Assembly (NCBI GenBank): GCA_964528595.1
Contig: CAZGTM010000002.1
Location: 37,266-101,265 of the forward strand
Direction: 5' to 3'
Length of the DNA: 64,000 nucleotides
Origin: CAYFKJ01 sp964528595
GTDB lineage: Bacteria > Pseudomonadota > Alphaproteobacteria > UBA2966
Shown one piece after another: positions 25,561 through 34,536 of this stretch (positions are counted from its first letter, which is position 1; every line of letters begins with the position of its first letter). The notes under the pieces are model-generated. The model was given only the letters and a program-made list of their open reading frames with translations. It searched no databases and had not been told where the DNA came from. The translations under genes were made by a program, and so were the position numbers.

Positions 25561-25592
25561 ATTATATAGGCTTCCAGTTACTAGAAGGTCAA
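25561..25592 (-). promoter_or_regulatory. CueR operator and copA promoter
   Basis: On the minus strand a -35 TTGACC (25587-25592) and a -10 TATAAT (25561-25566) are separated by 20 bases, the over-long spacer of MerR-type promoters. The spacer holds the dyad CTTCTAGT-A-ACTGGAAG (25571-25587), one mismatch from perfect and very close to known CueR operators. CueR bound to Cu(I) would untwist this spacer and start transcription of copA-cueR-deacetylase-copZ. Confidence 0.92.
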
Positions 25593-25736
25593 GGTTTGAA
25601 TTGCATATGCTCAGTATGCTGATTGGAAGCGGGACTTGACGCGGGGGGACGAGACCTGTTTCCTGCACCCCTTGGTGGGGTGGCGCGCGCGGCAATTGTT
25701 GCGGAAGCGCTTTATAAAATTCTCGTAAGCAATTGA

Positions 25737-26360
25737 ATGATAACGTTAATCGACAACTACGACAGCTTCGCATATAACCTGGTTCACTACCTCGGTGAAC
25801 TGGGCGCGGAAGTCGTCGTGCACCGCAATGACCAAGTGACGGTTGATGAGGTGCTGTCGGCCTCCCCGGCGGGCATCGTCATATCGCCGGGTCCGTGCGA
25901 TCCCGACAAAGCGGGGATTTGCCTCGATCTGGTCGAAAAGGCGGCGGGAAATGTACCGGTTTTCGGTGTTTGCCTGGGCCATCAGACTATCGGACAGGCC
26001 TTCGGCGGCCGTGTTGTCCGGGCGCCCAAAATGATGCACGGCAAGGTGAGTCGCGTGCATCACGACGGCGCCGGGGTATTCGAAGACGTCGGGCAGGATT
26101 TTCAGGCCACCCGCTACCATTCGCTGACGGTGGAACACGAGGGGCTGCCTGACTGCCTGGAGGTCTCCGCCCAGAGCGAAGACGGCGTCATCATGGGCCT
26201 GCGGCACAAAGAACACGAGGTGCACGGCGTCCAGTTCCACCCCGAAAGCATCGCATCGCAGTTCGGACACCGTATGCTGGCCAATTTTCTCCGCCTCGCG
26301 GGGTTAGACAAGATCAACGATATCGCTCCCTTGGACGTCGAAATGGGGAAATGGGCATGA
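25737..26360 (+). CDS. trpG: anthranilate synthase component II (glutamine amidotransferase)
   Basis: TrpG releases ammonia from glutamine for TrpE. The 207-residue class I amidotransferase begins LIDNYDSFAYNLVHYL, has the oxyanion SPGPCDP, the catalytic cysteine in GVCLGHQTIGQAFGG, and the His-Glu pair in GVQFHPESI. It could also serve as PabA for folate synthesis, as such subunits are often shared. It is the first gene of trpG-trpD-trpC and overlaps trpD by four bases. The 181 bases upstream, divergent from copA, must hold its promoter; a small hairpin (CACCCC/GGGGTG, 25666-25682) lies there. Confidence 0.96.
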   Translation: MITLIDNYDSFAYNLVHYLGELGAEVVVHRNDQVTVDEVLSASPAGIVISPGPCDPDKAGICLDLVEKAAGNVPVFGVCLGHQTIGQAFGGRVVRAPKMMHGKVSRVHHDGAGVFEDVGQDFQATRYHSLTVEHEGLPDCLEVSAQSEDGVIMGLRHKEHEVHGVQFHPESIASQFGHRMLANFLRLAGLDKINDIAPLDVEMGKWA

Positions 26361-27421
26361 CGGACAGACCTTCAGACCTCAAATCGACCATCGCCATCGT
26401 GGCAACGGGGCAAACGTTGAGCGTCGAGCAGTCGCGACAGGCCTTCGACATCATGATGTCCGGCGACGCCACGCCGTCGCAAATGGGCGCGTTTCTCATG
26501 GCGCTGCGCCTGCGCGGCGAGACCGTCGACGAGATCAGCGGCGGCGTCATGACCATGCGTGACAAGATGGTGCGCATCAGCGCCCCGGACGACGCGGTCG
26601 ACGTTGTCGGCACCGGTGGCGATTCATCCGGCACCTACAATATTTCCACCGCCTCGGGCTTCGTCGTCGCCGGTTGCGGCGTGCCGGTCGCCAAGCACGG
26701 CAACAAGGCGGCGTCCTCGAAGTCGGGCTCGGCGGACGTGTTGACGGCACTCGGCGTCAACCTCGACTACGACATGATTTTGGTCGAGAAGGCGCTGGCG
26801 GAGGCCGGCATCTGCTTCATGATGGCGCCGCGCCACCACGGCGCCATGCGTCACGTCGGCGGCACGCGCGTTGAACTGGCGACCCGGACGATCTTCAATC
26901 TCCTGGGCCCGTTGTCGAACCCGGCCGGCGTCAAACGCCAGATGATCGGCGTCTTTTCGCTGGATTGGGTGGAACCGCTGGCCGAGGTGCTGAGAAACCT
27001 GGGCTCGGAACACGTCTGGATCATCCACGGCTCCGACGGCCTCGACGAGATCACCACCACCGGCACGACCCATGTGGCGGAACTGAAGGACGGTGAGATC
27101 CGCACGTTCGAAATTTCGCCCGAGGACGCCGGCCTGCCTTTCGGCGATCCCGCGGACCTCAAGGGCGGCGATGCCGAAACCAATGCCCTGGCGCTGAACG
27201 CGTTGCTGGATGGCCATGAAAGCGCCTACCGAGATATCGTCCTGCTCAATTCGGCGGCGACGCTGATCACCGCCGGGCGGGCCGCCGACCTGCGCGAGGG
27301 CGCGGATATGGCCGCTGAGTCGATCGATTCGGGCAGTGCCCGCCAAGCGCTCGATCAACTGATCGAAATCAGCCATGAAGTTCTGCCGGATCCCGAAGAT
27401 GAGGAAGACGGCGCGGAATGA
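26357..27421 (+). CDS. trpD: anthranilate phosphoribosyltransferase
   Basis: TrpD attaches phosphoribose from PRPP to anthranilate. The 354-residue protein shows the PRPP-binding glycine loop VGTGGDSSGTYNISTAS, KHGNKAASSKSGSADVLTALG, and the anthranilate site region MMAPRHHGAMRHVGGTR. The start at 26357 is chosen because it forms an ATGA overlap with the trpG stop and has GGGG at a good distance; an ATG two codons upstream is too close to that site. It overlaps trpC in the same manner, so the three proteins should be made by coupled translation. Confidence 0.96.
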   Translation: MTDRPSDLKSTIAIVATGQTLSVEQSRQAFDIMMSGDATPSQMGAFLMALRLRGETVDEISGGVMTMRDKMVRISAPDDAVDVVGTGGDSSGTYNISTASGFVVAGCGVPVAKHGNKAASSKSGSADVLTALGVNLDYDMILVEKALAEAGICFMMAPRHHGAMRHVGGTRVELATRTIFNLLGPLSNPAGVKRQMIGVFSLDWVEPLAEVLRNLGSEHVWIIHGSDGLDEITTTGTTHVAELKDGEIRTFEISPEDAGLPFGDPADLKGGDAETNALALNALLDGHESAYRDIVLLNSAATLITAGRAADLREGADMAAESIDSGSARQALDQLIEISHEVLPDPEDEEDGAE

Positions 27422-28233
27422 GCGACGTCCTCGCCCGCATCTGCGCCGACAAGCGCGACCATGTCGCCGCCTGCAAGCAGGCCCGACCCAGGGCGGAAAT
27501 CGAAAGCGCGGCCAAAGCGGCGCCTCCCCTGCGCGGCTTCCGCGCGGCGCTCGAACAATCGGTTGCCGCGGGCCGCTACGCCCTGATCGCCGAAATCAAG
27601 AAAGCCTCACCGTCCAAGGGACTGATCCGGCCGGACTTCGATCCTCCCGCGCTGGCGCGCGCCTATGAAGCCGGCGGCGCAAGCTGCCTTTCGGTTCTCA
27701 CGGATGTGCCCTACTTCCAGGGCGCCGACGACTACCTCGTCGCCGCAAGAGCCGCGGTTTCGCTACCCGTGCTGCGCAAGGACTTCATGGTCGATCCCTA
27801 TCAGGTCGCCGAGGCTCGCGCGCTGGGAGCGGACTGCATTTTGCTAATCGTGGCGGCCCTGGACGTGGGCCAGGCGAAGGAAATCGAAAGCGCTGCGAAC
27901 GACTGGGACATGGAGGTGCTGGTGGAGGTCCATGACGCCGCGGAGCTTGAAACGGCGCTCGCGGAATTCCAAAGCCGGCTGATCGGTATCAACAACCGCA
28001 ATCTCAAGACGCTGGAGGTCGATATCGCCACGGCCGAGGCATTGTTGCCGCGTCTGCCGGCCGATGCCCTGGCGGTGGCCGAAAGCGGGCTGTTTACGCC
28101 GGCCGATCTATCGCGTATGAGCAAGGCGGGCGCCGATTGTTTCCTGATCGGCGAATCGCTGATGCGCCGGGACGACGTGGCGGCGGCAACGGCGGCGCTG
28201 TTAAGAGCGCCGCCGGCGGCGGCGACCGGATAG
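27418..28233 (+). CDS. trpC: indole-3-glycerol phosphate synthase
   Basis: TrpC closes the indole ring from carboxyphenylaminodeoxyribulose phosphate. The 271-residue TIM barrel has the catalytic lysine in IAEIKKASPSKG, the second active-site lysine in LRKDFMVDPYQV, the glutamate in VLVEVHD, GINNRNLKTLEVD and the phosphate-binding AESGLFT and GESLM. It is not fused to a PRAI (TrpF) domain. Its ATG overlaps the trpD stop (ATGA). trpF, trpB and trpA are not in the window. moaC follows 15 bases later. Confidence 0.96.
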   Translation: MSDVLARICADKRDHVAACKQARPRAEIESAAKAAPPLRGFRAALEQSVAAGRYALIAEIKKASPSKGLIRPDFDPPALARAYEAGGASCLSVLTDVPYFQGADDYLVAARAAVSLPVLRKDFMVDPYQVAEARALGADCILLIVAALDVGQAKEIESAANDWDMEVLVEVHDAAELETALAEFQSRLIGINNRNLKTLEVDIATAEALLPRLPADALAVAESGLFTPADLSRMSKAGADCFLIGESLMRRDDVAAATAALLRAPPAAATG

Positions 28234-28248
28234 TTGAGGAGAGTACCT

Positions 28249-28731
28249 TTGAGCGGCTTCAGCCATTTCGACGACCAGGGCAAGGCCCACATGGTCGACG
28301 TCTCCGACAAGGGCGAAACCGAGCGCATCGCACGCGCGGGCGCCACGGTCACGATGGAGCCGGAAACCCTGGCGCTGATCCAGCAAGGCGATATCGGCAA
28401 AGGCGACGTGTTGGGGGTGGCGCGCCTCGCCGGCATCATGGCCGCCAAGAAGACCGCCGATCTCATTCCGCTCTGCCATCCGTTGGCGCTCACGAAGGTT
28501 ACCGTGGATTTGGTTTGCGTGCCCGAACGCAATGCCGTCGATATCGAGGCGACCTGCAAACTAAAAGGCCGGACGGGCGTGGAGATGGAAGCGCTGACGG
28601 CGGCCGCCGTCGCGGCGTTGACGGTCTACGACATGTGCAAGGCGGTCGACCGGGCGATGACGGTCTCTGATATCCGCCTGCTCCACAAATTCGGCGGTAA
28701 GTCGGGCGAGTTCAACAGGGACGCGGATTAA
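28249..28731 (+). CDS. moaC: cyclic pyranopterin monophosphate synthase
   Basis: MoaC acts with MoaA to form cyclic pyranopterin monophosphate, the first intermediate of molybdenum cofactor. The 160-residue protein contains the family's MVDVSDKGETERIARA, MAAKKTADLIPLCHPL, and GVEMEALTAAAVAALTVYDMCKAVD with the catalytic aspartate region. The start is taken as TTG at 28249 (LSGFSHFDDQG), since GAGGAGA lies 7 bases upstream; a TTG five codons earlier would bury that site. The gene follows trpC and precedes moeA by 4 bases, an order conserved in alphaproteobacteria. Confidence 0.95.
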   Translation: MSGFSHFDDQGKAHMVDVSDKGETERIARAGATVTMEPETLALIQQGDIGKGDVLGVARLAGIMAAKKTADLIPLCHPLALTKVTVDLVCVPERNAVDIEATCKLKGRTGVEMEALTAAAVAALTVYDMCKAVDRAMTVSDIRLLHKFGGKSGEFNRDAD

Positions 28732-28735
28732 AGCC

Positions 28736-29962
28736 ATGCCCGAAGCCCCTGCCCTCATGCCCGTTGCCGATGCGCGGGCGCGAATTCTCGACGCCATGCA
28801 GCCCGTTGCCGTGGAAACCGTGGCGTTGGCCGACTCACTCCACCGCGTGCTGGCCGAGGACGTCACCGCCCGCGTCACCCAGCCGCCCAGCGCCGTTTCG
28901 GCCATGGACGGTTACGCCGTAATCGCCGCCGACGTGGCGGAGGTACCCGCAACGCTTACCGTCGTCGGCGAAGCGCCGGCGGGCGGCGCCTTTGAGGGCG
29001 TGGTCAAATCGGGCGAGGCCGTGCGCATCTTCACCGGCGGCCCGGTGCCGGACGGCGCCGACGCCATCGTCATCCAGGAAGACACGACCCGCGACGGCGA
29101 CGGGGTGACGGTGACGGAATGCTCGGGCGAAGGCCGCTATATCCGGCCCGCCGGCCTCGACTTCGCCGCCGGCGATACCGGTCTTACGGCGGGGCGGATC
29201 ATGAATGCCCGCGACATCGCCTTTGCCGCCGCCATGAACGTGCCCTGGGTGCGGGTGCGGCGCAAACCGCGCGTCGCGGTCCTCGCCACGGGCGACGAAC
29301 TCGTCATGCCCGGCGAGGCGTTGGGGCCCAACCAGATAATCAGTTCCAACAACATTGGCCTTTGCGCCATGATCGCGGCTTGCGGCGGCGAGGCCATCGA
29401 CCTCGGCATCGCCAAGGACGACGAGGATTCGCTCAAAACCATGGCCGAAGGCGCACGCGGGGCCGACCTGCTGGTCACCGTCGGCGGCGCCTCGGTCGGC
29501 GATCACGACCTCATCCAGAAAGTTCTCGGCGACACCGGGCTCAGCGTTGATTTCTGGCGCATCGCCATGCGGCCGGGCAAACCGCTGATCTTCGGCGATT
29601 TCAACGGCGTGCCCATGCTCGGTCTGCCGGGCAATCCGGTCTCGGCCCTGATCTGCGCTCTGGTTTACTTGAAGCCCGCCCTCGCCGCCTTGCTGGGCGC
29701 GGAAGACCCGGTGCTGGAAACCACGCCGGCAGTCCTGGCCGGCGACCTCGGCGAAAACGACCAGCGCGAGGATTACCTGCGCGCCCGCCTGGCCCGCGAC
29801 GAGGACGGCAACCTGACCGCCACCGCCTTCGCCAAGCAGGACAGCAGCATGCTTTCCCGCCTCGCCGCCGCCGATTGCCTGATCATCCGGCCGCCCTTCG
29901 CCCCGGCCGTTGCCGCCGGCACCACCATCGACGTCGTGGTGCTGAGCCACCTGGGGTATTAA
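28736..29962 (+). CDS. moeA: molybdopterin molybdenumtransferase
   Basis: MoeA inserts molybdate into adenylylated molybdopterin. The 408-residue protein has the four-domain MoeA layout: an N-terminal region with AVSAMDGYAV and GGPVPDGADAIV, a central domain with LATGDELV and IISSNNIGLCAMI, TVGGASVGDHD, and MRPGKPLIFGDFNGVPMLGLPGNPVSAL, followed by a C-terminal beta domain. It is the last gene of the trpG-to-moeA run; lexA begins 134 bases later from its own promoter. Confidence 0.96.
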   Translation: MPEAPALMPVADARARILDAMQPVAVETVALADSLHRVLAEDVTARVTQPPSAVSAMDGYAVIAADVAEVPATLTVVGEAPAGGAFEGVVKSGEAVRIFTGGPVPDGADAIVIQEDTTRDGDGVTVTECSGEGRYIRPAGLDFAAGDTGLTAGRIMNARDIAFAAAMNVPWVRVRRKPRVAVLATGDELVMPGEALGPNQIISSNNIGLCAMIAACGGEAIDLGIAKDDEDSLKTMAEGARGADLLVTVGGASVGDHDLIQKVLGDTGLSVDFWRIAMRPGKPLIFGDFNGVPMLGLPGNPVSALICALVYLKPALAALLGAEDPVLETTPAVLAGDLGENDQREDYLRARLARDEDGNLTATAFAKQDSSMLSRLAAADCLIIRPPFAPAVAAGTTIDVVVLSHLGY

Positions 29963-29979
29963 ATCGGCCCAAAACCCCC

Positions 29980-30008
29980 TTGACGGACAATGAGAACTAA
30001 ACTAGAAC
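29980..30008 (+). promoter_or_regulatory. lexA promoter with overlapping LexA box
   Basis: A -35 TTGACG (29980-29985) and a -10 TAGAAC (30003-30008) are 17 bases apart, about 88 bases before the lexA start. The sequence GAAC-TAAACTA-GAAC (29994-30008) is a full match to the alphaproteobacterial LexA box GAAC-N7-GAAC and covers the -10 hexamer, so LexA should repress its own gene until the SOS response. Confidence 0.88.
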
Positions 30009-30016
30009 ATACATAT

Positions 30017-30051
30017 GTTTTTGTTTTGTTCCCCAGACACAATATCTGGGG
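30017..30051 (+). promoter_or_regulatory. second LexA-like half-site pair and perfect dyad in lexA leader
   Basis: GTTT-N7-GTTC (30017-30031) is one base from the reverse-orientation LexA box. It runs directly into a perfect inverted repeat CCCCAGA-N7-TCTGGGG (30031-30051), which lies in the untranslated leader about 45 bases before the lexA ATG and is not followed by a T run. It may be a further operator or an RNA hairpin. Confidence 0.5.
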
Positions 30052-30096
30052 AAAACTCAGAAATCCGGTGTTTCGGATAGATACCTGCGAGGGGCC

Positions 30097-30801
30097 ATGC
30101 TGACGCGGAAGCAACACGAACTTCTCACCTTCATCAACGGCTATCTGACGGAAAAGGGGCTCTCCCCCTCGTTCGATGAAATGAAGGCCGCCTTGGGATT
30201 GAAGTCCAAATCGGGCATTCACCGGCTGATCACGGGGCTCGAGGAACGGGGCTTCATCCGCCGCCTGCCCCACCGGGCCCGGGCTCTCGAGGTGCTCAAA
30301 CTTCCCGATTCCGCCGCCGCCGCAGCGACCGCCCCCGCGCCGGAAGAGAAAACCTTCTCACCCAACATTATCGAGGCCGATTTCGGCGCCCACAGCACCC
30401 ATGTGGAAGCCAGTCCCGAAGTCGTCTCGCTACCGCTTTACGGCCAGATCGCCGCCGGTACGCCGATCGAAGCCCTGCGCGATCAGTCCAACAACGTCGA
30501 AGTGCCGGGCGCGATGCTGGGCCGGGGCGAGTATTACGCCCTGACGGTGGCCGGCGATTCGATGATCGAAGTCGGCATCTTCGACGGCGACACCGTTATC
30601 ATCGAACGCGGCGACACCGCCGAAAGCGGCGCCATCGTCGTGGCCCTGGTGGACGATCAGGAAGTGACGCTCAAGCGCATGCGCCGCAAAGGCAACTCCA
30701 TCGCCCTGGAAGCCGCCAACGAAGACTATGAGACCCGCATCTTCGGCCCCGACCGGGTCAAGGTGCAGGGCAAGCTCGCCGGCTTGATGCGGCAATACTG
30801 A
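30097..30801 (+). CDS. lexA: LexA repressor, SOS response
   Basis: LexA represses DNA-damage genes and cleaves itself when RecA is activated. The 234-residue protein has the N-terminal winged helix (LTRKQHELLTFINGYLTEKG; SFDEMKAALGLKSKSGIHRL), a linker lengthened by Ala/Pro/Glu residues (about 70-105) as in alphaproteobacteria, the Ala-Gly cleavage site in GQIAAGTPIEA, the catalytic serine in VAGDSMIEVGIFDGD and the catalytic lysine in VTLKRMRRKG. GAGGGG precedes the ATG. Its own promoter carries a consensus LexA box. The stop is 3 bases from the stop of convergent comEC. Confidence 0.97.
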   Translation: MLTRKQHELLTFINGYLTEKGLSPSFDEMKAALGLKSKSGIHRLITGLEERGFIRRLPHRARALEVLKLPDSAAAAATAPAPEEKTFSPNIIEADFGAHSTHVEASPEVVSLPLYGQIAAGTPIEALRDQSNNVEVPGAMLGRGEYYALTVAGDSMIEVGIFDGDTVIIERGDTAESGAIVVALVDDQEVTLKRMRRKGNSIALEAANEDYETRIFGPDRVKVQGKLAGLMRQY

Positions 30802-30804
30802 TCG

Positions 30805-32958
30805 CTACCGCGAACCCTTTTTCCTCATAGGCCTAAGTCTCGATTTCGACGGCGACCACGGGCGCAGTCCGCGTTCGTCGGCGACAGAGCGCACGCAGGC
30901 CGTTCCGTCTTTATGCAGCCACACGGCATGGGCGCCCTCGCGCCAGAGGTCGAAACGGTCGACCGTGTAGGCCGGGCCGTTGCAGTGCTGGCGCAGGGGC
31001 ACGGCGCTGATGACGATATCTGCAACGGCACAGTCCTCCCCCACCGCATCGACCTGCCGGACAAGTGCGACCGTGTGGCCTTTGGCCCGGTAAAGGCAGC
31101 CGAAATCGTCGCAAACCAGGCGCTCTCCCATTCTTGAATTCTGCGTGGGCCAGGGTAGCGGCGCTTCCTGTCCGCGCGATTCCAGCCATTCGCCCGTCAG
31201 GTGGCTTTCACGCTGCCGCGAAATCCGCAGCCGCCCGTCGGCCTCGGCGACCGCGAACGTTTCACCGCGGGGACCGACCAGCACGTCGGGACGGTCCGCC
31301 GCCGCATAGAATACCAAACCGGCCAAGACGGGGCCGATACCCCAGATCCGCCAATGGCCGGACCAAAGGCACAGCCACAAACCGCCCAAGGCAATGGCGG
31401 CGATTGAGGCATCCGGCATGGAGGGCAATAGTTTTACCGCGCCGGGCCAGGCCGCCACGGTCTCGGCCACGCGCAATACCGCCTCGATGCCCCAGCCCAT
31501 GGGCGCCAGGGCCAGGCCTTCGAGACCCAGCGGCATCAGCGCGAAGGCGGCGATGGCAAAGGGCATGATCCACATCGCCATGATGGGGACGGCGATCAGG
31601 TTGGCTGCCAGCCCGTAGACCGCGAAGCGGCCGAAATGGTAGGCGGCGAAGGGTCCCGTTGCCGTACTGGCCACCACCGTGGTGAGGGCGACGCCCGCCA
31701 CGTAAAGCGTCATCCGGCGCGTCATGCCGCCGTCGCTGCGCCAGCCGCCAAACGAACCGCGGGCGATCTCATAAACCGCGATCAGGGCGACAACGGCCGC
31801 GAACGACATCTGGAAACTGGGGCCGAGCAGGCTTTCCGGGGTGATCAGCAGGACGGCGGCGGCAGCCCAGGCCACAAGGCCCATGGACAAGGCGCGGCGA
31901 TCGAGCATTACCGCCACCAGCACTAGACCGGTCATCAGGAAGGCCCGCTGTGTCGGCACGGTCGAGCCCGTCAGGATGAGGTAGGCCAGCGCGCCGAGCA
32001 GGGCCGCCGCGGCCGCCCATTTCTTGACCGGATGGCGCAGGGCAATGGGTTCGATCAGGGCCAGCAGCGCCCGGATGACGAAGAACAGGATGGCCGCCAG
32101 CAAGCCGATGTGCAGCCCGGAAATCGCCAGCAGGTGGGCCAATCCGGCATCCCGCATGGCTTGGAGCACGGTTTCGGGGATGGCGCCGCGTTCGCCCGTC
32201 ATCAAGGCCGCCGCGACGGCGCCCCGCCGCCCTTCCAACGCTTCCAGGATCCGGCTTGTGATGTCCTGGCGCAGGGCTTCGATGGTATGGCCGAAACCGT
32301 TTCGGGCACCCCGCATGACGATCTCCGGCCGGGAAACGGCGTAGCCGACGCCGCCGATGCCTTTGAACCAGGCGTAACGGACGAAATCGAAGCCGCCGGG
32401 CAATGATGCGTCAGGCGGCGGCATGAGGACAGCGCGCAAGCGGATGCGGTCACCGGCGGTGATGCTTTCCCCACCGCCCGTCCGCACCGTTATGCGCACG
32501 CTTGCGGGCCACTTGGGGCGGGTCAAGCGGGCGATTTCCGGCTCAGAGACGACAATGCGGGTGCCTTTTGTACGCCGCTCCACCGAGGAAACGACGCCTT
32601 CCAGCAAGACCGCCCCCATGCGCTTCTCGATCACCGGAGCGGCAACCGACCGGGCCCGCCATTGGGCCGCCGAGAAGCCCAGGGTAAGCGCCACGAAAGC
32701 GGACGCCACAATGACCCAGCCGGTGCTGCGCCAGCCGAGCCACAACAGCAGGACGCCCAGCCCCAGACCCGAGGGTGCGGCCCAAACGGGTGGCTCCACC
32801 GGCAAGGCGAAATAGGCGGCAACGCCGATGCCGAGCAAGACCGGCAGCCACAGCACGCGCCTTTCCTGCTCGTCCGCCAGGCGGAGGTTCAACGCCCCGA
32901 CGAAGGCCGCAACTGATCGTCGACCGGATTGCCTGTCATCTCTGGCGCGTTCGGACAC
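30805..32958 (-). CDS. comEC: ComEC/Rec2-type DNA uptake channel protein
   Basis: A large polytopic inner-membrane protein of the ComEC/Rec2 family, the channel that brings single-stranded DNA into the cytoplasm during transformation. An N-terminal DUF4131 region with two or three helices (from about residue 33) is followed by the competence domain with HLLAISGLHIGLLAAILFF and PTQRAFLMTGLVLVAVMLDRRALS, many helices, and a short C-terminal soluble part. The C-terminal metallo-beta-lactamase domain found in some ComEC proteins is absent, as is usual in alphaproteobacteria. The start is uncertain: GTG at 32958 fits the family's N terminus, while the frame stays open to 33072. No other competence gene is visible here. 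It is divergent from gltX. Confidence 0.9.
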   Translation of the reverse strand: MSERARDDRQSGRRSVAAFVGALNLRLADEQERRVLWLPVLLGIGVAAYFALPVEPPVWAAPSGLGLGVLLLWLGWRSTGWVIVASAFVALTLGFSAAQWRARSVAAPVIEKRMGAVLLEGVVSSVERRTKGTRIVVSEPEIARLTRPKWPASVRITVRTGGGESITAGDRIRLRAVLMPPPDASLPGGFDFVRYAWFKGIGGVGYAVSRPEIVMRGARNGFGHTIEALRQDITSRILEALEGRRGAVAAALMTGERGAIPETVLQAMRDAGLAHLLAISGLHIGLLAAILFFVIRALLALIEPIALRHPVKKWAAAAALLGALAYLILTGSTVPTQRAFLMTGLVLVAVMLDRRALSMGLVAWAAAAVLLITPESLLGPSFQMSFAAVVALIAVYEIARGSFGGWRSDGGMTRRMTLYVAGVALTTVVASTATGPFAAYHFGRFAVYGLAANLIAVPIMAMWIMPFAIAAFALMPLGLEGLALAPMGWGIEAVLRVAETVAAWPGAVKLLPSMPDASIAAIALGGLWLCLWSGHWRIWGIGPVLAGLVFYAAADRPDVLVGPRGETFAVAEADGRLRISRQRESHLTGEWLESRGQEAPLPWPTQNSRMGERLVCDDFGCLYRAKGHTVALVRQVDAVGEDCAVADIVISAVPLRQHCNGPAYTVDRFDLWREGAHAVWLHKDGTACVRSVADERGLRPWSPSKSRLRPMRKKGSR

Positions 32959-33102
32959 TAATCCAGGTTCCCCACTCACGAATACCGACTGGGGTAATGC
33001 ACGGATCTGAGCGTGTTTTACCGACGGGCCTAGGTATTCACGCCGTTGATGTGCTAAACAGTGCCAGCCCAACCCACCCCGAAATCATCGATGAAAGTAA
33101 CC

Positions 33103-34536
33103 ATGAGCGTCGTCACCCGCTTCGCCCCGTCGCCGACGGGCTTTCTCCACATCGGAGGCGCCCGGACGGCGCTGTTCAACTGGCTTTACGCCCGCCACCA
33201 CGGCGGCAAATTCCGCCTGCGCATCGAGGATACCGACCGCAAGCGCTCCACGCCGGAGGCCACGCAGGCCATTCTCGACGGCCTCGACTGGCTTGGTCTC
33301 GATTGCGACGACGAGGTCGTATATCAGTCCCAGCGGGCGGACCGACATGCCGAAGTGGCCGGGGAACTGCTGGCGGCGGGCAATGCCTATCACTGCTATT
33401 GCTCACCCGAGGAATTGGCGGAAATGCGGGAAAAAGCCCGCGCCGAGGGCCGCTCGACGCTCTATGACGGACGCTGGCGAGACCGCGATCCGGCGGAGGC
33501 GCCCGAAGGGGTGCCGCCCGTGGTCCGGTTGAAAGCGCCGCGGACGGGAGAAACCGTGATCGCGGACCTAGTCCAGGGCGAGGTGCGTTTCAAACACGAC
33601 CAACTGGACGACATGGTGCTGCTGCGGGCGGACGGCACACCAACCTACATGCTGTCGGTGGTGGTCGACGACCACGACATGGGGATCAGCCACATTATCC
33701 GGGGCGACGATCACCTCAACAATGCGGCCCGACAAACCCAGATTTACAACGCTTTGGGCTGGGTTATCCCGGTTTTCGGCCATATTCCGCTGATTCACGG
33801 CGCCGACGGCGCCAAATTATCCAAACGCCACGGCGCGCTTGGGGTCGAGGCCTACCGCGACATGGGTTATCTGCCTGCCGCGATGCGTAACCATCTGCTG
33901 CGGCTGGGCTGGAGCCACGGCGATGACGAGCACATCAGCACGGAGCAGGCCATCGAGTGGTTCGATTCCGACGGCTTGGGCAAATCGCCCTCTCGATTCG
34001 ATTTCAAGAAACTCGACAGTTTCAACAGCCAGTACCTCAAGGAGACGCCGGATGCCGATCTGTTCGGACTTATCGCCGAGGCTTTGGTGGATGTGGCCGG
34101 CGGCGCGCTTTCCGAGATACAGACGTCACGTGTCATGGCCGCGCTGCCGCACTTAAAGGAACGCGCGAAAACAACATTGGAACTCATTGAAAATTCGTTA
34201 TTTTTGATTGACGAACGCCCACTTGAAATGGATGAAAAAGCGGCCGCGTTGCTGACGGATAAAGCCCTTGCGGTATTGGCCCGCTTCCTCGAACAGGCCC
34301 AAGCCTGGGACGGTTGGTCACACGACGTCATCGAAGCCGGCATGCGGGCTTTTGCCGAATCAGAGGAGATGAAGCTGGGCAAGGTCGCCCAACCTCTGCG
34401 CGCAGCGCTGACGGGGCGCACCACCTCCCCCGGGATCTTCGACGTTCTGGAAATTCTGGGCCGGGATGAGACACTGGGTCGCATTGCCGACGCAACGAAT
34501 TCGCTGTCTAATAGCGACCCACATGGGGACGAGTGA
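33103..34536 (+). CDS. gltX: glutamyl-tRNA synthetase
   Basis: GltX charges tRNA with glutamate. The 477-residue class I synthetase shows the HIGH-type motif in APSPTGFLHIGGARTALFN, the RIEDTDRKRS block, HYCY-like zinc-region residues (YHCYCSPEE), the DDHDMGISHIIRGDDHL segment and the KMSKS-type motif KLSKRHG. The C-terminal anticodon-binding half is helical. The start at 33103 (MSVVTRFAPSPTG) is chosen from the family's N terminus; an ATG at 33091 is the alternative. gltA follows on the same strand after 105 bases. Confidence 0.96.
   Translation: MSVVTRFAPSPTGFLHIGGARTALFNWLYARHHGGKFRLRIEDTDRKRSTPEATQAILDGLDWLGLDCDDEVVYQSQRADRHAEVAGELLAAGNAYHCYCSPEELAEMREKARAEGRSTLYDGRWRDRDPAEAPEGVPPVVRLKAPRTGETVIADLVQGEVRFKHDQLDDMVLLRADGTPTYMLSVVVDDHDMGISHIIRGDDHLNNAARQTQIYNALGWVIPVFGHIPLIHGADGAKLSKRHGALGVEAYRDMGYLPAAMRNHLLRLGWSHGDDEHISTEQAIEWFDSDGLGKSPSRFDFKKLDSFNSQYLKETPDADLFGLIAEALVDVAGGALSEIQTSRVMAALPHLKERAKTTLELIENSLFLIDERPLEMDEKAAALLTDKALAVLARFLEQAQAWDGWSHDVIEAGMRAFAESEEMKLGKVAQPLRAALTGRTTSPGIFDVLEILGRDETLGRIADATNSLSNSDPHGDE

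Noticed and set aside
25666..25682. Hairpin CACCCC/GGGGTG before trpG as a trp attenuator
   Set aside because: No leader peptide with tryptophan codons, no alternative fold and no T run were found.
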